A DNA stretch of 40,500 nt. Origin: JAUVKA01 sp964465145 (GTDB taxonomy: Bacteria > Bacteroidota > Bacteroidia > Bacteroidales > UBA12481). Each line of letters begins with the position of its first letter. The stretch's first letter is position 1. Below the pieces are notes generated by a model. It was not told the origin of the DNA. It did not search any database and worked only from the letters and a program-made list of their open reading frames with translations. The translations under genes were made by a program, and so were the position numbers. Where the stretch lies: positions 1 to 40,500 of the forward strand of contig CAYXJR010000036.1 in NCBI GenBank assembly GCA_964465145.1, written 5' to 3'. Shown here one piece after another: positions 8,086 through 17,213 of the stretch.

Positions 8086-11068
8086 TGTTCAACATTAGGA
8101 TCCAGCCTTTCTTAGGTTCAACTGGGATTTTGTCTGATAAGGAATAGCTTGCTGCCGGTTGGAATTTTTCTATCACTGGGGCTGTTAGTGTAATTTTATC
8201 AGGATCATAACCCAATGATTCCCAGTCTGATATTATTTTCACATCTACCTTTGTGTCAGACCAACTGGCCAACGAAATCAGAATTTTATCGGGTTTTACA
8301 TAATAAGTTAATAGCACATCCGGATTACTGGTTTTAATAACCGACCGCTTGTCCCAATAGCCTATCATTTCAGAAGAAGCAATATCAAAACTGTCCCAAA
8401 TCTTCCATATTTCTCTGGGGTTGCAATTTACGCCTTCAGTATACCAGGGGTACCTGACTGTCATCCCATAAACCATTCCCCTCCAGGGGTTTCCTCCTCC
8501 ATGCAGCATATCGCCCATTAATCCAAAAGGAATTCCTGAAACCTCAACAAGCCAGTTTTCAGGAGGCATCTGGTCGTAAAGGAAGCTTTCTCCAAACCAT
8601 AGTTTGTTGATGTAAGGGAAAAAATCAGTGTATTGTGTGGCCGGCCCTTTCGAAAAGCCTGTATTTGAGTGGAGGTCAAGGATGCAACCAGGCTTGTGCA
8701 TTTCCATGACCTTGCGCATCCTCTTCACCATTTTCCTGTCGTAGGATACATCATCAAGGTATAAGCCATCAATATCCATATTCTCAACAAGCCAGCCCAG
8801 GCCTTCAATATAATAGTTGAACCATCGTGATTCACCGGTGCTCGTAAGAATTGAAGCATCGACCTTTTCATTGGTAAGACGTTCGTACCATTGAGGGGTG
8901 TAATTATCCACCAGATGCTCCCTTAACCAGGGGAAACCACCTCCTTTTCCACCACCAAGTATTTCATCACCAAGGCTTCTTAAAGCCCAAATTTCTGTCA
9001 CCCAGTTTGTCAATTCCCTTATCGTATAATAGATTTTCACTTTCACTCCCTTGGAATGAAAGCGATCAACAAAACCTCTCATCTCTTCTGTAGCAATAAA
9101 AGGGTAATTTATATGAGGGTTGTACTGATTAGCATGATGAAGATTAATAATCTTCACCCCTGCACTTAATTCTTCATCATCAGGAACAGGATCTAATCCA
9201 TTGTGGAAATATCTATCGGTAAACTGACTCTGAGTGTTTACCTGGCGGACAGGTGTAATAATAAGTGAAAATTCAAAGCTTATTTGCTCTCCTTTTTTCA
9301 AAGTCCTTTCGCCGCTGGTAACGGTAGCAAAAACAGTTTTACCCGATCTTGAAATTAAAAAACCTCCTTTGTTATCGTTATACCAGCTACGAGGAGGATC
9401 AGGCTTATACAGATTTAGAAGAGGGCCATGATAATCCGAGCCTCTCAATTCGCAAAATATCCCGCCATAAGTATTTCCAATCCAAAAACTGTCGTGAGGG
9501 CCATTCCATTTGGCGGAGTGGTTTTCCGGCACCTTAGTCCCGGGCAGATCCATACCCATCATGTATTCAGCAAGATCTGATTTCATTGGGATAACAAGCT
9601 TTACATCCTCAATTTCCATCTCCTCCTTAGCGGTAAATGTGTATTCACATTTAATGTACCCATCGAACTCGATAGTTGATTGTCCATGAATTGTGTATGC
9701 ATCATTGTCCGACAGGTACTTACCGGTTACTTCGCCATTTGATCTATCCATGCTAAGAGTTTCAAACTTGCTGGGAGCTGCATCGATTTTTAGTGTTTCA
9801 ATTTCCAGGCTTATGGGCTTGGATAATATCGAAGTTCCCCAAGATTTTATTTCCGCAGGAAGCCCATTATCGCCTAATTTAATACTGCTTCCGGTAAGAT
9901 TCAAAGTGTTTTTTCCATCAAAATCAATGGCTGAAAATGGTTTGACGGGTTCTTTGTCGATTCCAAGAGTGGAATTCAACCATCTGAGCCTTGAGTGCCG
10001 CCATAATTCACTATCACCCCGATCCCTAAGGATTTCTTTTTCGATATTTATTTCTATATCGATTTTTTGTTCATTCAAATTATAAGGTTTGATAACAAGC
10101 CATCCTTTATACCTCCCGGGTTTTATATCTGAAGGTATGTCTACTCCAATCCACATAGCCTGGACCTTATTTTTCTTTATGTCCAAAACTTTCTGAAAGT
10201 AATTACCATCAGGGTCATATCCCTCAGTATTAAAGCAGGTTATGGACTGCAAAGGGATTGAAGAAGACCGGCTTTCGAGATCAGAAAATTGTATGGTAAC
10301 ATTTTTAAGATCTTTCACAGCGGCCCATACCCCTACCTGAAATACATAATATTCGTTTTGAAGAGCCTTCCCAATAAACTTTTGGGGTAATTTATTTTGA
10401 ATCCATTTAGAAGGGATATTGTCAAACATTCTTATAGGATTGATCCGGTCTTCAGGAAAAAGAAAATACTCTCCCTCATTATTTTTTAGAAAAGTCTGTT
10501 TTTCTTCTTCTGTAGAGATTATCTCCATTGGATAAAAACTGTCAAACTCTGTGCGCGATTGGATTTCAGAGCAAACCGCTTTTGGCAGACTTTCAAAAGC
10601 AGCCTCGTCATCTAGTCCGCATCTTGTAACCCAATCATTATCAGGTTCATCTTCAGGTATATAATATCCTCCATAATAGAAGCCCCCATTCTCCTGGACA
10701 ATATGGGAGAGGTAATAGAAAAAGTATTTACCAGGAGAATTTACCGGGCCAAATACTAAATGGCATTTTTCATTAGTAACTTCTTTTCGGAGGATGTTTT
10801 TTACTGTGTCTCCGGTTTCCGCATTAACAATCAACATCCTTTTCTGATCTGGGCCTTTATCATGCCTCCTCCAGATCAAATTCAAATCCACAGCTTCCGC
10901 AGCATTATCTATTTTTAATATAGCGCGGTGATTTCCAAGAGCTTCGGGCCAGGGTACATTTGCCACTGAATAGTTTATCGTGTCCTTTGTTTGGCAGGAG
11001 GAAAGCAATATCAATATTACAACGGTTGGCAATAGAGAAAGAATTGACCTATTCATTGACCTATTCAA
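8081..11068 (-). CDS. Glycoside-hydrolase-like lipoprotein (DUF6067-type)
   Basis: A 995-residue exported protein with a lipobox LLSSC followed by QTK near residue 25. The N-terminal half is beta-rich. From about residue 626 (GLDPVPDDEE) it resembles the glycoside-hydrolase-like (alpha/beta)8 domain of DUF6067-type Bacteroidetes proteins: NLHHANQYNPHINYPF, KVKIYYTIRELTN, and DIDGLYLDDVSYDRK near residue 768, whose Asp residues are plausible catalytic or ligand positions. The family assignment is from memory of the motif pattern and the substrate is unknown. Two in-frame ATGs lie in a duplicated 12-nt start (MNRSMNRS), so 11056 is an alternative start. Gene pair with the MFS permease downstream. 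Confidence 0.7.
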   Translation of the reverse strand: MNRSMNRSILSLLPTVVILILLSSCQTKDTINYSVANVPWPEALGNHRAILKIDNAAEAVDLNLIWRRHDKGPDQKRMLIVNAETGDTVKNILRKEVTNEKCHLVFGPVNSPGKYFFYYLSHIVQENGGFYYGGYYIPEDEPDNDWVTRCGLDDEAAFESLPKAVCSEIQSRTEFDSFYPMEIISTEEEKQTFLKNNEGEYFLFPEDRINPIRMFDNIPSKWIQNKLPQKFIGKALQNEYYVFQVGVWAAVKDLKNVTIQFSDLESRSSSIPLQSITCFNTEGYDPDGNYFQKVLDIKKNKVQAMWIGVDIPSDIKPGRYKGWLVIKPYNLNEQKIDIEINIEKEILRDRGDSELWRHSRLRWLNSTLGIDKEPVKPFSAIDFDGKNTLNLTGSSIKLGDNGLPAEIKSWGTSILSKPISLEIETLKIDAAPSKFETLSMDRSNGEVTGKYLSDNDAYTIHGQSTIEFDGYIKCEYTFTAKEEMEIEDVKLVIPMKSDLAEYMMGMDLPGTKVPENHSAKWNGPHDSFWIGNTYGGIFCELRGSDYHGPLLNLYKPDPPRSWYNDNKGGFLISRSGKTVFATVTSGERTLKKGEQISFEFSLIITPVRQVNTQSQFTDRYFHNGLDPVPDDEELSAGVKIINLHHANQYNPHINYPFIATEEMRGFVDRFHSKGVKVKIYYTIRELTNWVTEIWALRSLGDEILGGGKGGGFPWLREHLVDNYTPQWYERLTNEKVDASILTSTGESRWFNYYIEGLGWLVENMDIDGLYLDDVSYDRKMVKRMRKVMEMHKPGCILDLHSNTGFSKGPATQYTDFFPYINKLWFGESFLYDQMPPENWLVEVSGIPFGLMGDMLHGGGNPWRGMVYGMTVRYPWYTEGVNCNPREIWKIWDSFDIASSEMIGYWDKRSVIKTSNPDVLLTYYVKPDKILISLASWSDTKVDVKIISDWESLGYDPDKITLTAPVIEKFQPAASYSLSDKIPVEPKKGWILMLNR

Positions 11069-11168
11069 TTTGGGTCAGCTAAGTTAAGTGGATTATTTGA
11101 AAGAGAAATCCCTAATTTTCCAATGGTTAGATGTAGGAACAATTGGATATTGGATGTTGAAGAGGATA

Positions 11169-11245
11169 ACGGATGACGGATTACGGATAACGGATTACGG
11201 ATTACGGATAACGGATGACGGATAACGGATGACGGATAACAGATT
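11169..11245. repeat. Heptamer tandem array (ACGGATN) x11
   Basis: Eleven consecutive 7-nt units of form ACGGAT plus A, G or T (last unit ACAGATT). It lies in the 344-bp divergent gap between the glycosidase-like lipoprotein (-) and the M28 peptidase (+). Apart from this array and a short TTGGATATTGGATG stretch before it, that gap shows nothing I can name. The same unit recurs at 32725-32806. Confidence 0.9.
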
Positions 11246-11412
11246 TCCCTACGTCCCTTCTTGGGTCTTTAGAATAGTTTGTGTAAACGCCTCTATTTAA
11301 ATTCTTCTCCCAATTAACATTTTTTAAATATTAAGATGTTGAATGTCACCTGAAAACCATTGACTGAATCAGGGTGAATATGTAAATTGCATGCTATTCT
11401 AAACTTACAACC

Positions 11413-12783
11413 ATGAAAAAAACTACCCTTTTCTTGCTTGCCGGATTACTTATTCTTTCTTCCGGATTGGGATTTTCCCAGGACAAAAAAGTTGTTCAAA
11501 AGATCATTGAGATCGGTACTACTGATAACCAGGCGATGGATCACCTCGACGTTCTGACCAACCGCATAGGTGGACGATTGATAGGCTCAGATGCTTATGA
11601 TAATGCCTGTGATTGGGCAGCCTTTGATAAAATGAAAGGCAAATTAAAGGGAGCCTGGGTTTTAATTGGAGGAACGAATAGTGGTTGGCCTATTGATTAT
11701 TCTCCACAGGGAGATAAAGGGCGGGCAATAATCATTGCAAAAAATGACTCCATCAATAAATTGAATCAACCAATACTACAGGAAAACAGGAATAACAGAC
11801 GCAATCCCGACTATAAGCCAAAAGAATTACATGAACTGATTAAAGCACCAGCCCTTTTTTATCATCAGATGGTTGATGCCGGAATTTTGGGGATTATTCA
11901 ATCATCTACTGTTCCGATCAGGGCCCTTTACGACAGAACGAATGTTAATGGCAAGTACATGACTTGGGAGACCCTACCAACAATACCGGATATTAAGTTG
12001 GATGAGCACCAGTATAAGATTATCGAGCAAATGGTTAAGGAAAGAAGGTATTTTCAACTCGAATTTGATATCCGTAATCATTTTAAGTTAGGGCCGGTTA
12101 AATATCACAACGTGATTGGTGTAATTAAGGGAACCAAATATCCTGATGAATATGTTATGATGGGTGGCCATCTGGATGCTTTCGATGTAGCTACAGGTGG
12201 TGTGGATGATGGATCAGGATCAACACCCTCAATGGAAGCTGCACGTTTGATCATGGAAGCTGGTGGTAAACCTAAGCGAACTATTTTAGTTTGTCTCTGG
12301 GCTGGTGAGGAGTTTGGCCTGCTCGGTTCAAAGCACTGGGTTGAAAGCAATAAGGACAAATGGCCAAAAATCGCTAATTATTTCAATAGGGATGGCGGGC
12401 CAACGGTTGCAAACAGCCTTAGTGTCCCCGAAAGCATGTATGATGATTTTGAAAAAATTTGTGAACCGCTGAATAGCATCAATCCTGATTTCCCATTTAC
12501 GCTGAAAAAAGCTGAACCAAGTCCACGACCAACCAGGGCTGGTGGTTCTGATCATGCATATTTTGCACTGAATGGTATTCCAACCATGTCATTCGGCACA
12601 GGAGATCCTAAGGGCTATGATTTCGATTATGGCGAGATCTGGCATACAGAAAGAGATACTTACAATAAGTCGATACCTGAATATCAGGAACATTCGGCTG
12701 TCGTAACTGCCGTTGTGGTATATAGCATAGCCATGTTGGATCACTTGCTTAGCAGGGAGGGAATGTTTATTGAGCAGCCATAG
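11413..12783 (+). CDS. Secreted M28-family metallopeptidase, apparently internally deleted
   Basis: A 456-residue protein with an N-terminal signal sequence (cleavage after about residue 22). It matches M28 co-catalytic zinc peptidases of the carboxypeptidase-Q type: His253 (GGHLD), Asp265 (VDDGSG), Glu299-Glu300 (WAGEEFG), Asp327 (NRDGG) and His381 (GGSDHAYF) are the expected catalytic and zinc residues. Family members of this kind are usually about 540 residues. Here residue 70 (ACDWAA) runs straight into FDKMKGKLKGAWVL, a junction that appears to lack roughly 80-100 residues normally between these blocks (from memory, not from an alignment). The catalytic domain is complete. It stands alone between divergent and convergent neighbours. 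Confidence 0.85.
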   Translation: MKKTTLFLLAGLLILSSGLGFSQDKKVVQKIIEIGTTDNQAMDHLDVLTNRIGGRLIGSDAYDNACDWAAFDKMKGKLKGAWVLIGGTNSGWPIDYSPQGDKGRAIIIAKNDSINKLNQPILQENRNNRRNPDYKPKELHELIKAPALFYHQMVDAGILGIIQSSTVPIRALYDRTNVNGKYMTWETLPTIPDIKLDEHQYKIIEQMVKERRYFQLEFDIRNHFKLGPVKYHNVIGVIKGTKYPDEYVMMGGHLDAFDVATGGVDDGSGSTPSMEAARLIMEAGGKPKRTILVCLWAGEEFGLLGSKHWVESNKDKWPKIANYFNRDGGPTVANSLSVPESMYDDFEKICEPLNSINPDFPFTLKKAEPSPRPTRAGGSDHAYFALNGIPTMSFGTGDPKGYDFDYGEIWHTERDTYNKSIPEYQEHSAVVTAVVVYSIAMLDHLLSREGMFIEQP

Positions 12784-12921
12784 ATTTGCTGATTATTTTT
12801 TTCCAATGAAAGGGGAAGGCGGTTGTTAAAGAGAGTGGTTCTCCCTCCTTTTTTTTACAATCATAACTGGCCTGAAATATATGTAACGATATTCAATATT
12901 GTTACGCTGGGTAAAACCATA

Positions 12922-12975
12922 GTTCCGTCCCTTTGTCCCCAGTTCCTATGTTCCTGTTCCCCTGGCTGTTCCCCA
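12922..12975. repeat. Degenerate short-unit repeat (GGGAACN/GGGACAAA words, minus sense)
   Basis: Read on the minus strand this stretch is made of words such as GGGGAACAG, GGAACTGGGGAC and AAAGGGACGG. It shares GGGACAAAGGG with the array at 18738-18769. It lies between the 3' ends of the M28 gene and the thioredoxin-like gene. The periodicity is poor, so this is a weaker member of the dispersed repeat set. Confidence 0.4.
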
Positions 12976-12999
12976 GCATATTTACGGCCTATTATACCA

Positions 13000-13551
13000 T
13001 CATTTCTTCAGAAATTTAGCAGCAATCTTCACCAGGCCTTCATCAGATATATCGGTGGTGGTTTTTAGTACTTTGATCCAATAATCCACTTCGTCTTGCC
13101 TGGCCGGACAGCCTGTGTTTTGACCCGGTTCATCCAGGCCGACACCCTCAGGGCGCATGAAAGAATCAGCAATTAGATTACCTTTCTTATCGAGAACAAC
13201 CCAGAAGGGAATTCCGGCTTTGTCGCCATTGTATGTTGCTAACAATTCTGCAGCACCTGGGTTTTCGAGGTATTTATTCTTCTCATTTTCCTTGACTACC
13301 ATATGTTCGATGATGAAACTGTCATCAAAATATTGCTTTACGTCCTCATCATTCATCAGGCTGTCCATCCGGTGGCACCATCCGCACCATGATGCATGCC
13401 ACATAATAAATACATTTTTTCCTTTTTTACGAGCCTGTTTTTGTGCGGTTTTAAGAATGACATCGGCCGCCAATGGGCCTTCCGATTCTCGTGTTGCACA
13501 ACTTGCCATGACGAAAACAAAGGCAAGCAAGAGATAGAGTTTTGATTTCAT
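13000..13551 (-). CDS. Thioredoxin-like lipoprotein with CGWC active site
   Basis: A 183-residue exported protein with a lipobox ending at Cys18 (VMASC), so probably a lipid-anchored periplasmic or surface protein. The thioredoxin-fold active site is WHASWCGWCHRMD (Cys56 and Cys59), typical of the thioredoxin_7/DUF255-like group rather than classical thioredoxin, and a later GIPFWVVLDKKGN strand carries the cis-proline region. The likely role is thiol reduction or repair of exported proteins. It is transcribed alone, convergent with the M28 gene and divergent from the DUF2807 gene. Confidence 0.85.
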   Translation of the reverse strand: MKSKLYLLLAFVFVMASCATRESEGPLAADVILKTAQKQARKKGKNVFIMWHASWCGWCHRMDSLMNDEDVKQYFDDSFIIEHMVVKENEKNKYLENPGAAELLATYNGDKAGIPFWVVLDKKGNLIADSFMRPEGVGLDEPGQNTGCPARQDEVDYWIKVLKTTTDISDEGLVKIAAKFLKK

Positions 13552-13644
13552 GTTTTAAATATTGGTTTAAGAATGATTATCCAATAGAGTGGCCAATTTA
13601 GTGAATTATCCAACAAGCTCATTAAAAGTGGAGGAGAAAGGATT

Positions 13645-13740
13645 GGTTGATTGGTTGATTGGATGACTGGTAGATCAGTAGATCAGTAGATTAGTAGATT
13701 AGTAGATTTTTAGATTTGTTTATTGGTATATCTGTGGATT
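13645..13740. repeat. Octamer tandem array (GGTTGATT/AGTAGATT) x12
   Basis: Twelve consecutive 8-nt units drift from GGTTGATT through GGTAGATC and AGTAGATT (three times) to TTTAGATT, GGTATATC and TGTGGATT. It occupies about a third of the 301-bp divergent gap between the thioredoxin-like gene (-) and the DUF2807 gene (+); I see nothing else identifiable in that gap. Related arrays lie at 25816 and 31390. Confidence 0.88.
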
Positions 13741-13852
13741 AATTCGTTTCTGAGTAGCCATGGAGATTACCCTCGTCCCTCATCCATATTTTGTAACATT
13801 CCCAGATTTTCTTCGTCTTGTGACTATATAACTTATCTTAAAAAGACTAGCC

Positions 13853-14560
13853 ATGAAAAAGCTTGTTGTTATTATGCTGTGCCTGGTAGTTTCATTGTCA
13901 GTTTCAGCCCAGAAAACAAAGACCGTTACAGCCGAAGGGCCAATTGTAAAAAAGGAACGTCAGATTGAAAATTTTACCGGGATAAATACAAGTACCGGGA
14001 TCGATGTCTACCTGACCCAGGGAAATGGGCCAAAGTTATCAGTAGAAGCAGAGGAAAATCTGCATGAATATATCCTGACTGAGGTAAAGGATGATGTGTT
14101 GCATGTGTTTACTAAAGTGAACATTAAAGGCTCAAAATCAAAGAAGGTATATGTTACCATGGATGAAGTGAAATCCTTGACGGCTTCAAGCGCTGGTGAT
14201 ATTTTTGGGGAGACCCCATTGAAAGCCGGTGAGATTGAACTTCATGCCAGTAGCGCAGGGGCCATAAAGCTGGAACTAATGGCCAAAACAATTTTGGTAG
14301 ATTGCAGCAGTGCCGGAGATATTACTCTATCAGGACAGGCCGATTATTTAAAGGCCAGCACCAGTAGTGCTGGTGATCTGATTGCAAAGGACCTCAAGGT
14401 AAAAGAAGCTAAAGTTTCTGCATCCAGCTCTGGGGATATTACTGTGAATGTCAGCGATAAGCTATATGCCAGAGCCAGTAGCAGTGGAGATGTGCATTAT
14501 GTAGGTGATCCAGAAGTAGATGCTAAATCCAGCAGTGCAGGGAGTGTGAAGAAGAAATAG
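13853..14560 (+). CDS. Head-GIN/DUF2807 exported beta-helix protein
   Basis: A 235-residue protein with a signal peptide ending near SVSAQ (residue 20). The body has the DUF2807 (putative auto-transporter adhesin, head GIN domain) pattern: IENFTGINTSTGIDVYLTQG at the start, then SSAGDI/SSSGDI-type motifs at about 18-22-residue spacing, as expected for a right-handed beta-solenoid. It ends in a Ser/Lys-rich tail without a sorting domain, so it is probably periplasmic. The molecular function of the family is unknown. It is a single gene followed by a strong terminator. Confidence 0.88.
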   Translation: MKKLVVIMLCLVVSLSVSAQKTKTVTAEGPIVKKERQIENFTGINTSTGIDVYLTQGNGPKLSVEAEENLHEYILTEVKDDVLHVFTKVNIKGSKSKKVYVTMDEVKSLTASSAGDIFGETPLKAGEIELHASSAGAIKLELMAKTILVDCSSAGDITLSGQADYLKASTSSAGDLIAKDLKVKEAKVSASSSGDITVNVSDKLYARASSSGDVHYVGDPEVDAKSSSAGSVKKK

Positions 14561-14663
14561 GTAAAAGGGAATAGTTAACAGGGAACGGGGAAAAACTATA
14601 CAATTTTGTGAAATAGAATTTGGACAACAAAAGAAATAAATCATAGTTGTCATAAAATATTAT

Positions 14664-14695
14664 AGCGAGGCGATGTATTCATCCCTCGCTTTTTT
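14664..14695 (+). terminator. Rho-independent terminator after the DUF2807 gene
   Basis: Stem arms AGCGAGG and CCTCGCT, with an inner GATG/CATC helix around a TATT loop and one bulged C, are followed by TTTTT. It stands 104 nt after the DUF2807 stop and upstream of fabF, so it separates two plus-strand transcription units. Confidence 0.75.
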
Positions 14696-14830
14696 AATAC
14701 TGATTGACAATTACTTAAACGATATTTATTTTCCCCCCTTTTAAGCAGAAAATTGGCAAAAAAAGATAAAGTGCATGTTTTAACAGAGCCCAATAAATAT
14801 TTACAATATATTTGAGGAGGTTTTTTTATT

Positions 14831-16081
14831 ATGATAGAACATCGTGTTGTAATCACTGGCTTGGGTGCTATAACTCCGCTGGGTTTAAGTGTAAAGGATT
14901 TTTGGGAAGGGTTATTAGCCGGGCGCAACGCAATAGCCAGGGTAACTCATTTTGATCCTACAGAATATCGTTCAAAGCTTGCAGCTGAAGTAAAAGATTT
15001 TAATCCTGAAGATTATATCGACAGAAAATCAGCGAACCGTATGGATCGATTCGTACAGTTTGGAATTGCAGCTTCAGCAATGGCAATTAAAGATTCAGGG
15101 CTGGAATCATTCCCCTTCGATAAGAACAGGGCAGGTGTCATCATCGGTTCAGGAATAGGGGGTTCCCAAACAATAGAAGATGGGTATCACACTCTTCAGG
15201 AATATGGGCCCAAAGGTTTAGATCCTTTTTTCGTGTCCAAGCTGCTCATCAATATGGCAGCCTGCATGGTTTCCATTAAATTTGGACTGAAAGGTCCGCT
15301 TTCAGCTCCATCTGTAGCATGTTCTACGGGAACAAATGCCATTGGAGATGCATATAGGATCCTTCAGAGGGGAGATGCCGAAGTCATGTTGGCAGGTAGT
15401 TCTGAAGCATGTATAAATCCGATGCCATATGGCGGTTTTTGCGCTACACGATCCATGACTCCAAATGAATCAGCTGAAGATGCATGCAGGCCATTTGATA
15501 AAAATCGTGATGGTTTTGTGATGGGGGAGGGAGCTGGGATTGTTGTTTTGGAAAAACTGAGTCATGCTTTAAAGAGAGGGGCAAAAATTTATACTGAAAT
15601 AGTCGGATACGGCAATACGGCTGATGCCTATCACTTTACAGCCCCTGAACCCGAGGGAGACGGCATGAAACGTGTTATGCAGGCCGCCCTTCAGGATGCC
15701 GGTATGAATGCTAATGAAATAGGATATATCAATGCTCATGGTACGTCCACTATTTTAAATGATAAATGTGAGAGTGCTGCAATACAAAAAGTATTTGGTG
15801 ATCATGCAACAAGAGTAAAAATCAGCTCAATAAAATCGATGATTGGCCATCTTTTGGCGGCCGCGGGCTCAGTGGAGCTCGTTTCTACCATAATGAGTGT
15901 ATATTCCAATATGATACCTCCAACCATAAACTTTAAAGAACGAGATCCTGATTGTCCTCTCGATTATGTTACCAATGGGGCTGAATCGCTTGACGTAAAT
16001 GCGGCAATGAGTAATTCGTTTGGTTTCGGTGGAGGCAACGCTTGCCTTATAATTAAGAAATATATAGATGGAAATTCCTAA
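14831..16081 (+). CDS. fabF: 3-oxoacyl-ACP synthase II (FabF/KAS II)
   Basis: Condensing enzyme that extends acyl-ACP with malonyl-ACP in fatty acid synthesis. The 416 residues carry the complete Cys-His-His triad: Cys164 in VACSTGTNA, His303 in NAHGTST and His340 in SMIGHLLAAAG, plus the C-terminal NSFGFGGGNA motif. Length is standard for FabF. A GAGGAGG ribosome-binding sequence lies 10 nt before the ATG. No acp or fabD is nearby; instead it overlaps by 14 nt a FabK/nitronate-monooxygenase-like gene, so the pair may be a dedicated module rather than the housekeeping locus (inference). Confidence 0.93.
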   Translation: MIEHRVVITGLGAITPLGLSVKDFWEGLLAGRNAIARVTHFDPTEYRSKLAAEVKDFNPEDYIDRKSANRMDRFVQFGIAASAMAIKDSGLESFPFDKNRAGVIIGSGIGGSQTIEDGYHTLQEYGPKGLDPFFVSKLLINMAACMVSIKFGLKGPLSAPSVACSTGTNAIGDAYRILQRGDAEVMLAGSSEACINPMPYGGFCATRSMTPNESAEDACRPFDKNRDGFVMGEGAGIVVLEKLSHALKRGAKIYTEIVGYGNTADAYHFTAPEPEGDGMKRVMQAALQDAGMNANEIGYINAHGTSTILNDKCESAAIQKVFGDHATRVKISSIKSMIGHLLAAAGSVELVSTIMSVYSNMIPPTINFKERDPDCPLDYVTNGAESLDVNAAMSNSFGFGGGNACLIIKKYIDGNS

Positions 16082-17135
16082 ACTTCAGATTGGTAATATA
16101 ACCACAAATATACCTATTGTTCAGGGTGGTATGGGTGTCAGAGTATCTCTTTCATCGCTGGCTTCAGCAGTGGCAAACCAAGGTGGAATCGGTACGATTT
16201 CAAGTATTGGTTTAGGGGATATCAAGGCAACGGCTAATGAGTATGAAAGAACATCCAGAGAAGCATTAGTTACGGAGATTCGCAAAGCCAAAAGTATGAC
16301 AGATGGCCCCCTTGCGGTAAATTTTATGGGTGTACTCAGCAACTCTAGTGATCTTATCAAAACGGCGGTAAAAGAAGGAATTAAAATGGTGGTATTTGGC
16401 GCCGGATTGCCAAATAAACTTCCCGCTTTAGTGGAGGACCCCAGTGTTAACCTTGTGCCTATTGTCAGTTCTGCCAGAGTAGCAGAATTTATCCTGCGAA
16501 TGTGGGATAAACTATATGGAATGACCGCCGATGGACTGATCCTGGAGGGACCAATGGCAGGGGGGCATCTCGGTTTTTCTGTTGAACAACTGGAGCATAT
16601 GGAGGACTTCTCGCTCGAGAAACTTCTGCCTGAAGTCCTGGAGGCTATTAAACCTTTTGAAGATAAATACGGCAAGAAAATTCCAGTAATTGCAGGAGGT
16701 GGCGTTTATACCGGAAAGGATATTGCACGAATGCTTTCCCTGGGCGCTTCAGGTGTTCAGATGGGAACCCGTTTTGTATGTACTGAAGAATGCGATGTTT
16801 CACAGCAATTTAAGCAAGCCTATCTGGATGTTAAAAAGGAGGACATCATTATTATAAAAAGTCCTGTTGGTATGCCTGGACGGGCGATCAATAACCATTT
16901 TTTAAAAGATCTTGAAGAAAAAGGAAAGCTGAAAATAAGTTGCCCCTATAGGTGCCTCACTGCCTGTCAGGTCAAAACTGCAAGGTATTGTATTGCAAAT
17001 TCTCTCCTCAATTCCTACTTCGGTGATGTGGACAACGGCCTCATCTTCTGCGGTCAGAATGCTTATCGTATTGATAAAATTATTACCGTTAAGGAACTTT
17101 TCGAGGAGCTTATCTCCGAACTTAAAGATGTATAA
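16068..17135 (+). CDS. FMN-dependent NMO/FabK-like oxidoreductase with Cys-rich C-terminus
   Basis: A 355-residue TIM-barrel flavoprotein of the nitronate monooxygenase/2-nitropropane dioxygenase superfamily, which also holds FabK enoyl-ACP reductases and PfaD. It shows PIVQGGMGVRVS at the N-terminus, EGPMAGGHLGF with the His typical of this superfamily, and FMN-phosphate motifs PVIAGGGVYTGKDI and GASGVQMGTRFV. After residue 290 comes a tail with spaced cysteines (CPYRCLTAC, YCI, FCGQNAYR) of the clostridial/bacteroidal NMO subgroup, not of classical FabK (about 310 residues). The 14-nt overlap with fabF suggests a reductive step on acyl-ACP; true nitronate oxidation is the alternative. Confidence 0.85.
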   Translation: MEIPKLQIGNITTNIPIVQGGMGVRVSLSSLASAVANQGGIGTISSIGLGDIKATANEYERTSREALVTEIRKAKSMTDGPLAVNFMGVLSNSSDLIKTAVKEGIKMVVFGAGLPNKLPALVEDPSVNLVPIVSSARVAEFILRMWDKLYGMTADGLILEGPMAGGHLGFSVEQLEHMEDFSLEKLLPEVLEAIKPFEDKYGKKIPVIAGGGVYTGKDIARMLSLGASGVQMGTRFVCTEECDVSQQFKQAYLDVKKEDIIIIKSPVGMPGRAINNHFLKDLEEKGKLKISCPYRCLTACQVKTARYCIANSLLNSYFGDVDNGLIFCGQNAYRIDKIITVKELFEELISELKDV

Positions 17136-17213
17136 GTGGCTTAACAGAAAATAGATAATAGAGAAGGGATGTTGGATGTTAGATATCACCCGTCACACAT
17201 CGTTCGTCACTTT

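Noticed and set aside
11056..11068. Tandem duplicated start MNRSMNRS as evidence for leader-peptide control
   Set aside because: A 12-nt duplication at the start simply offers two start codons; there is no stop or attenuator structure.
11169..11245. Possible CRISPR array
   Set aside because: Units are 7 nt in direct succession with no spacers, and no cas genes are nearby.
12784..12860. Terminator after the M28 gene (T-run near 12849)
   Set aside because: A run of T is present, but the preceding bases do not form a good stem.
14807..14814. TATATTTG upstream of fabF, matching the Bacteroidetes -7 element TAnnTTTG
   Set aside because: It is directly against the ribosome-binding site, would give a leader of only about 10 nt, and no TTTG-type -33 element lies at the expected distance.
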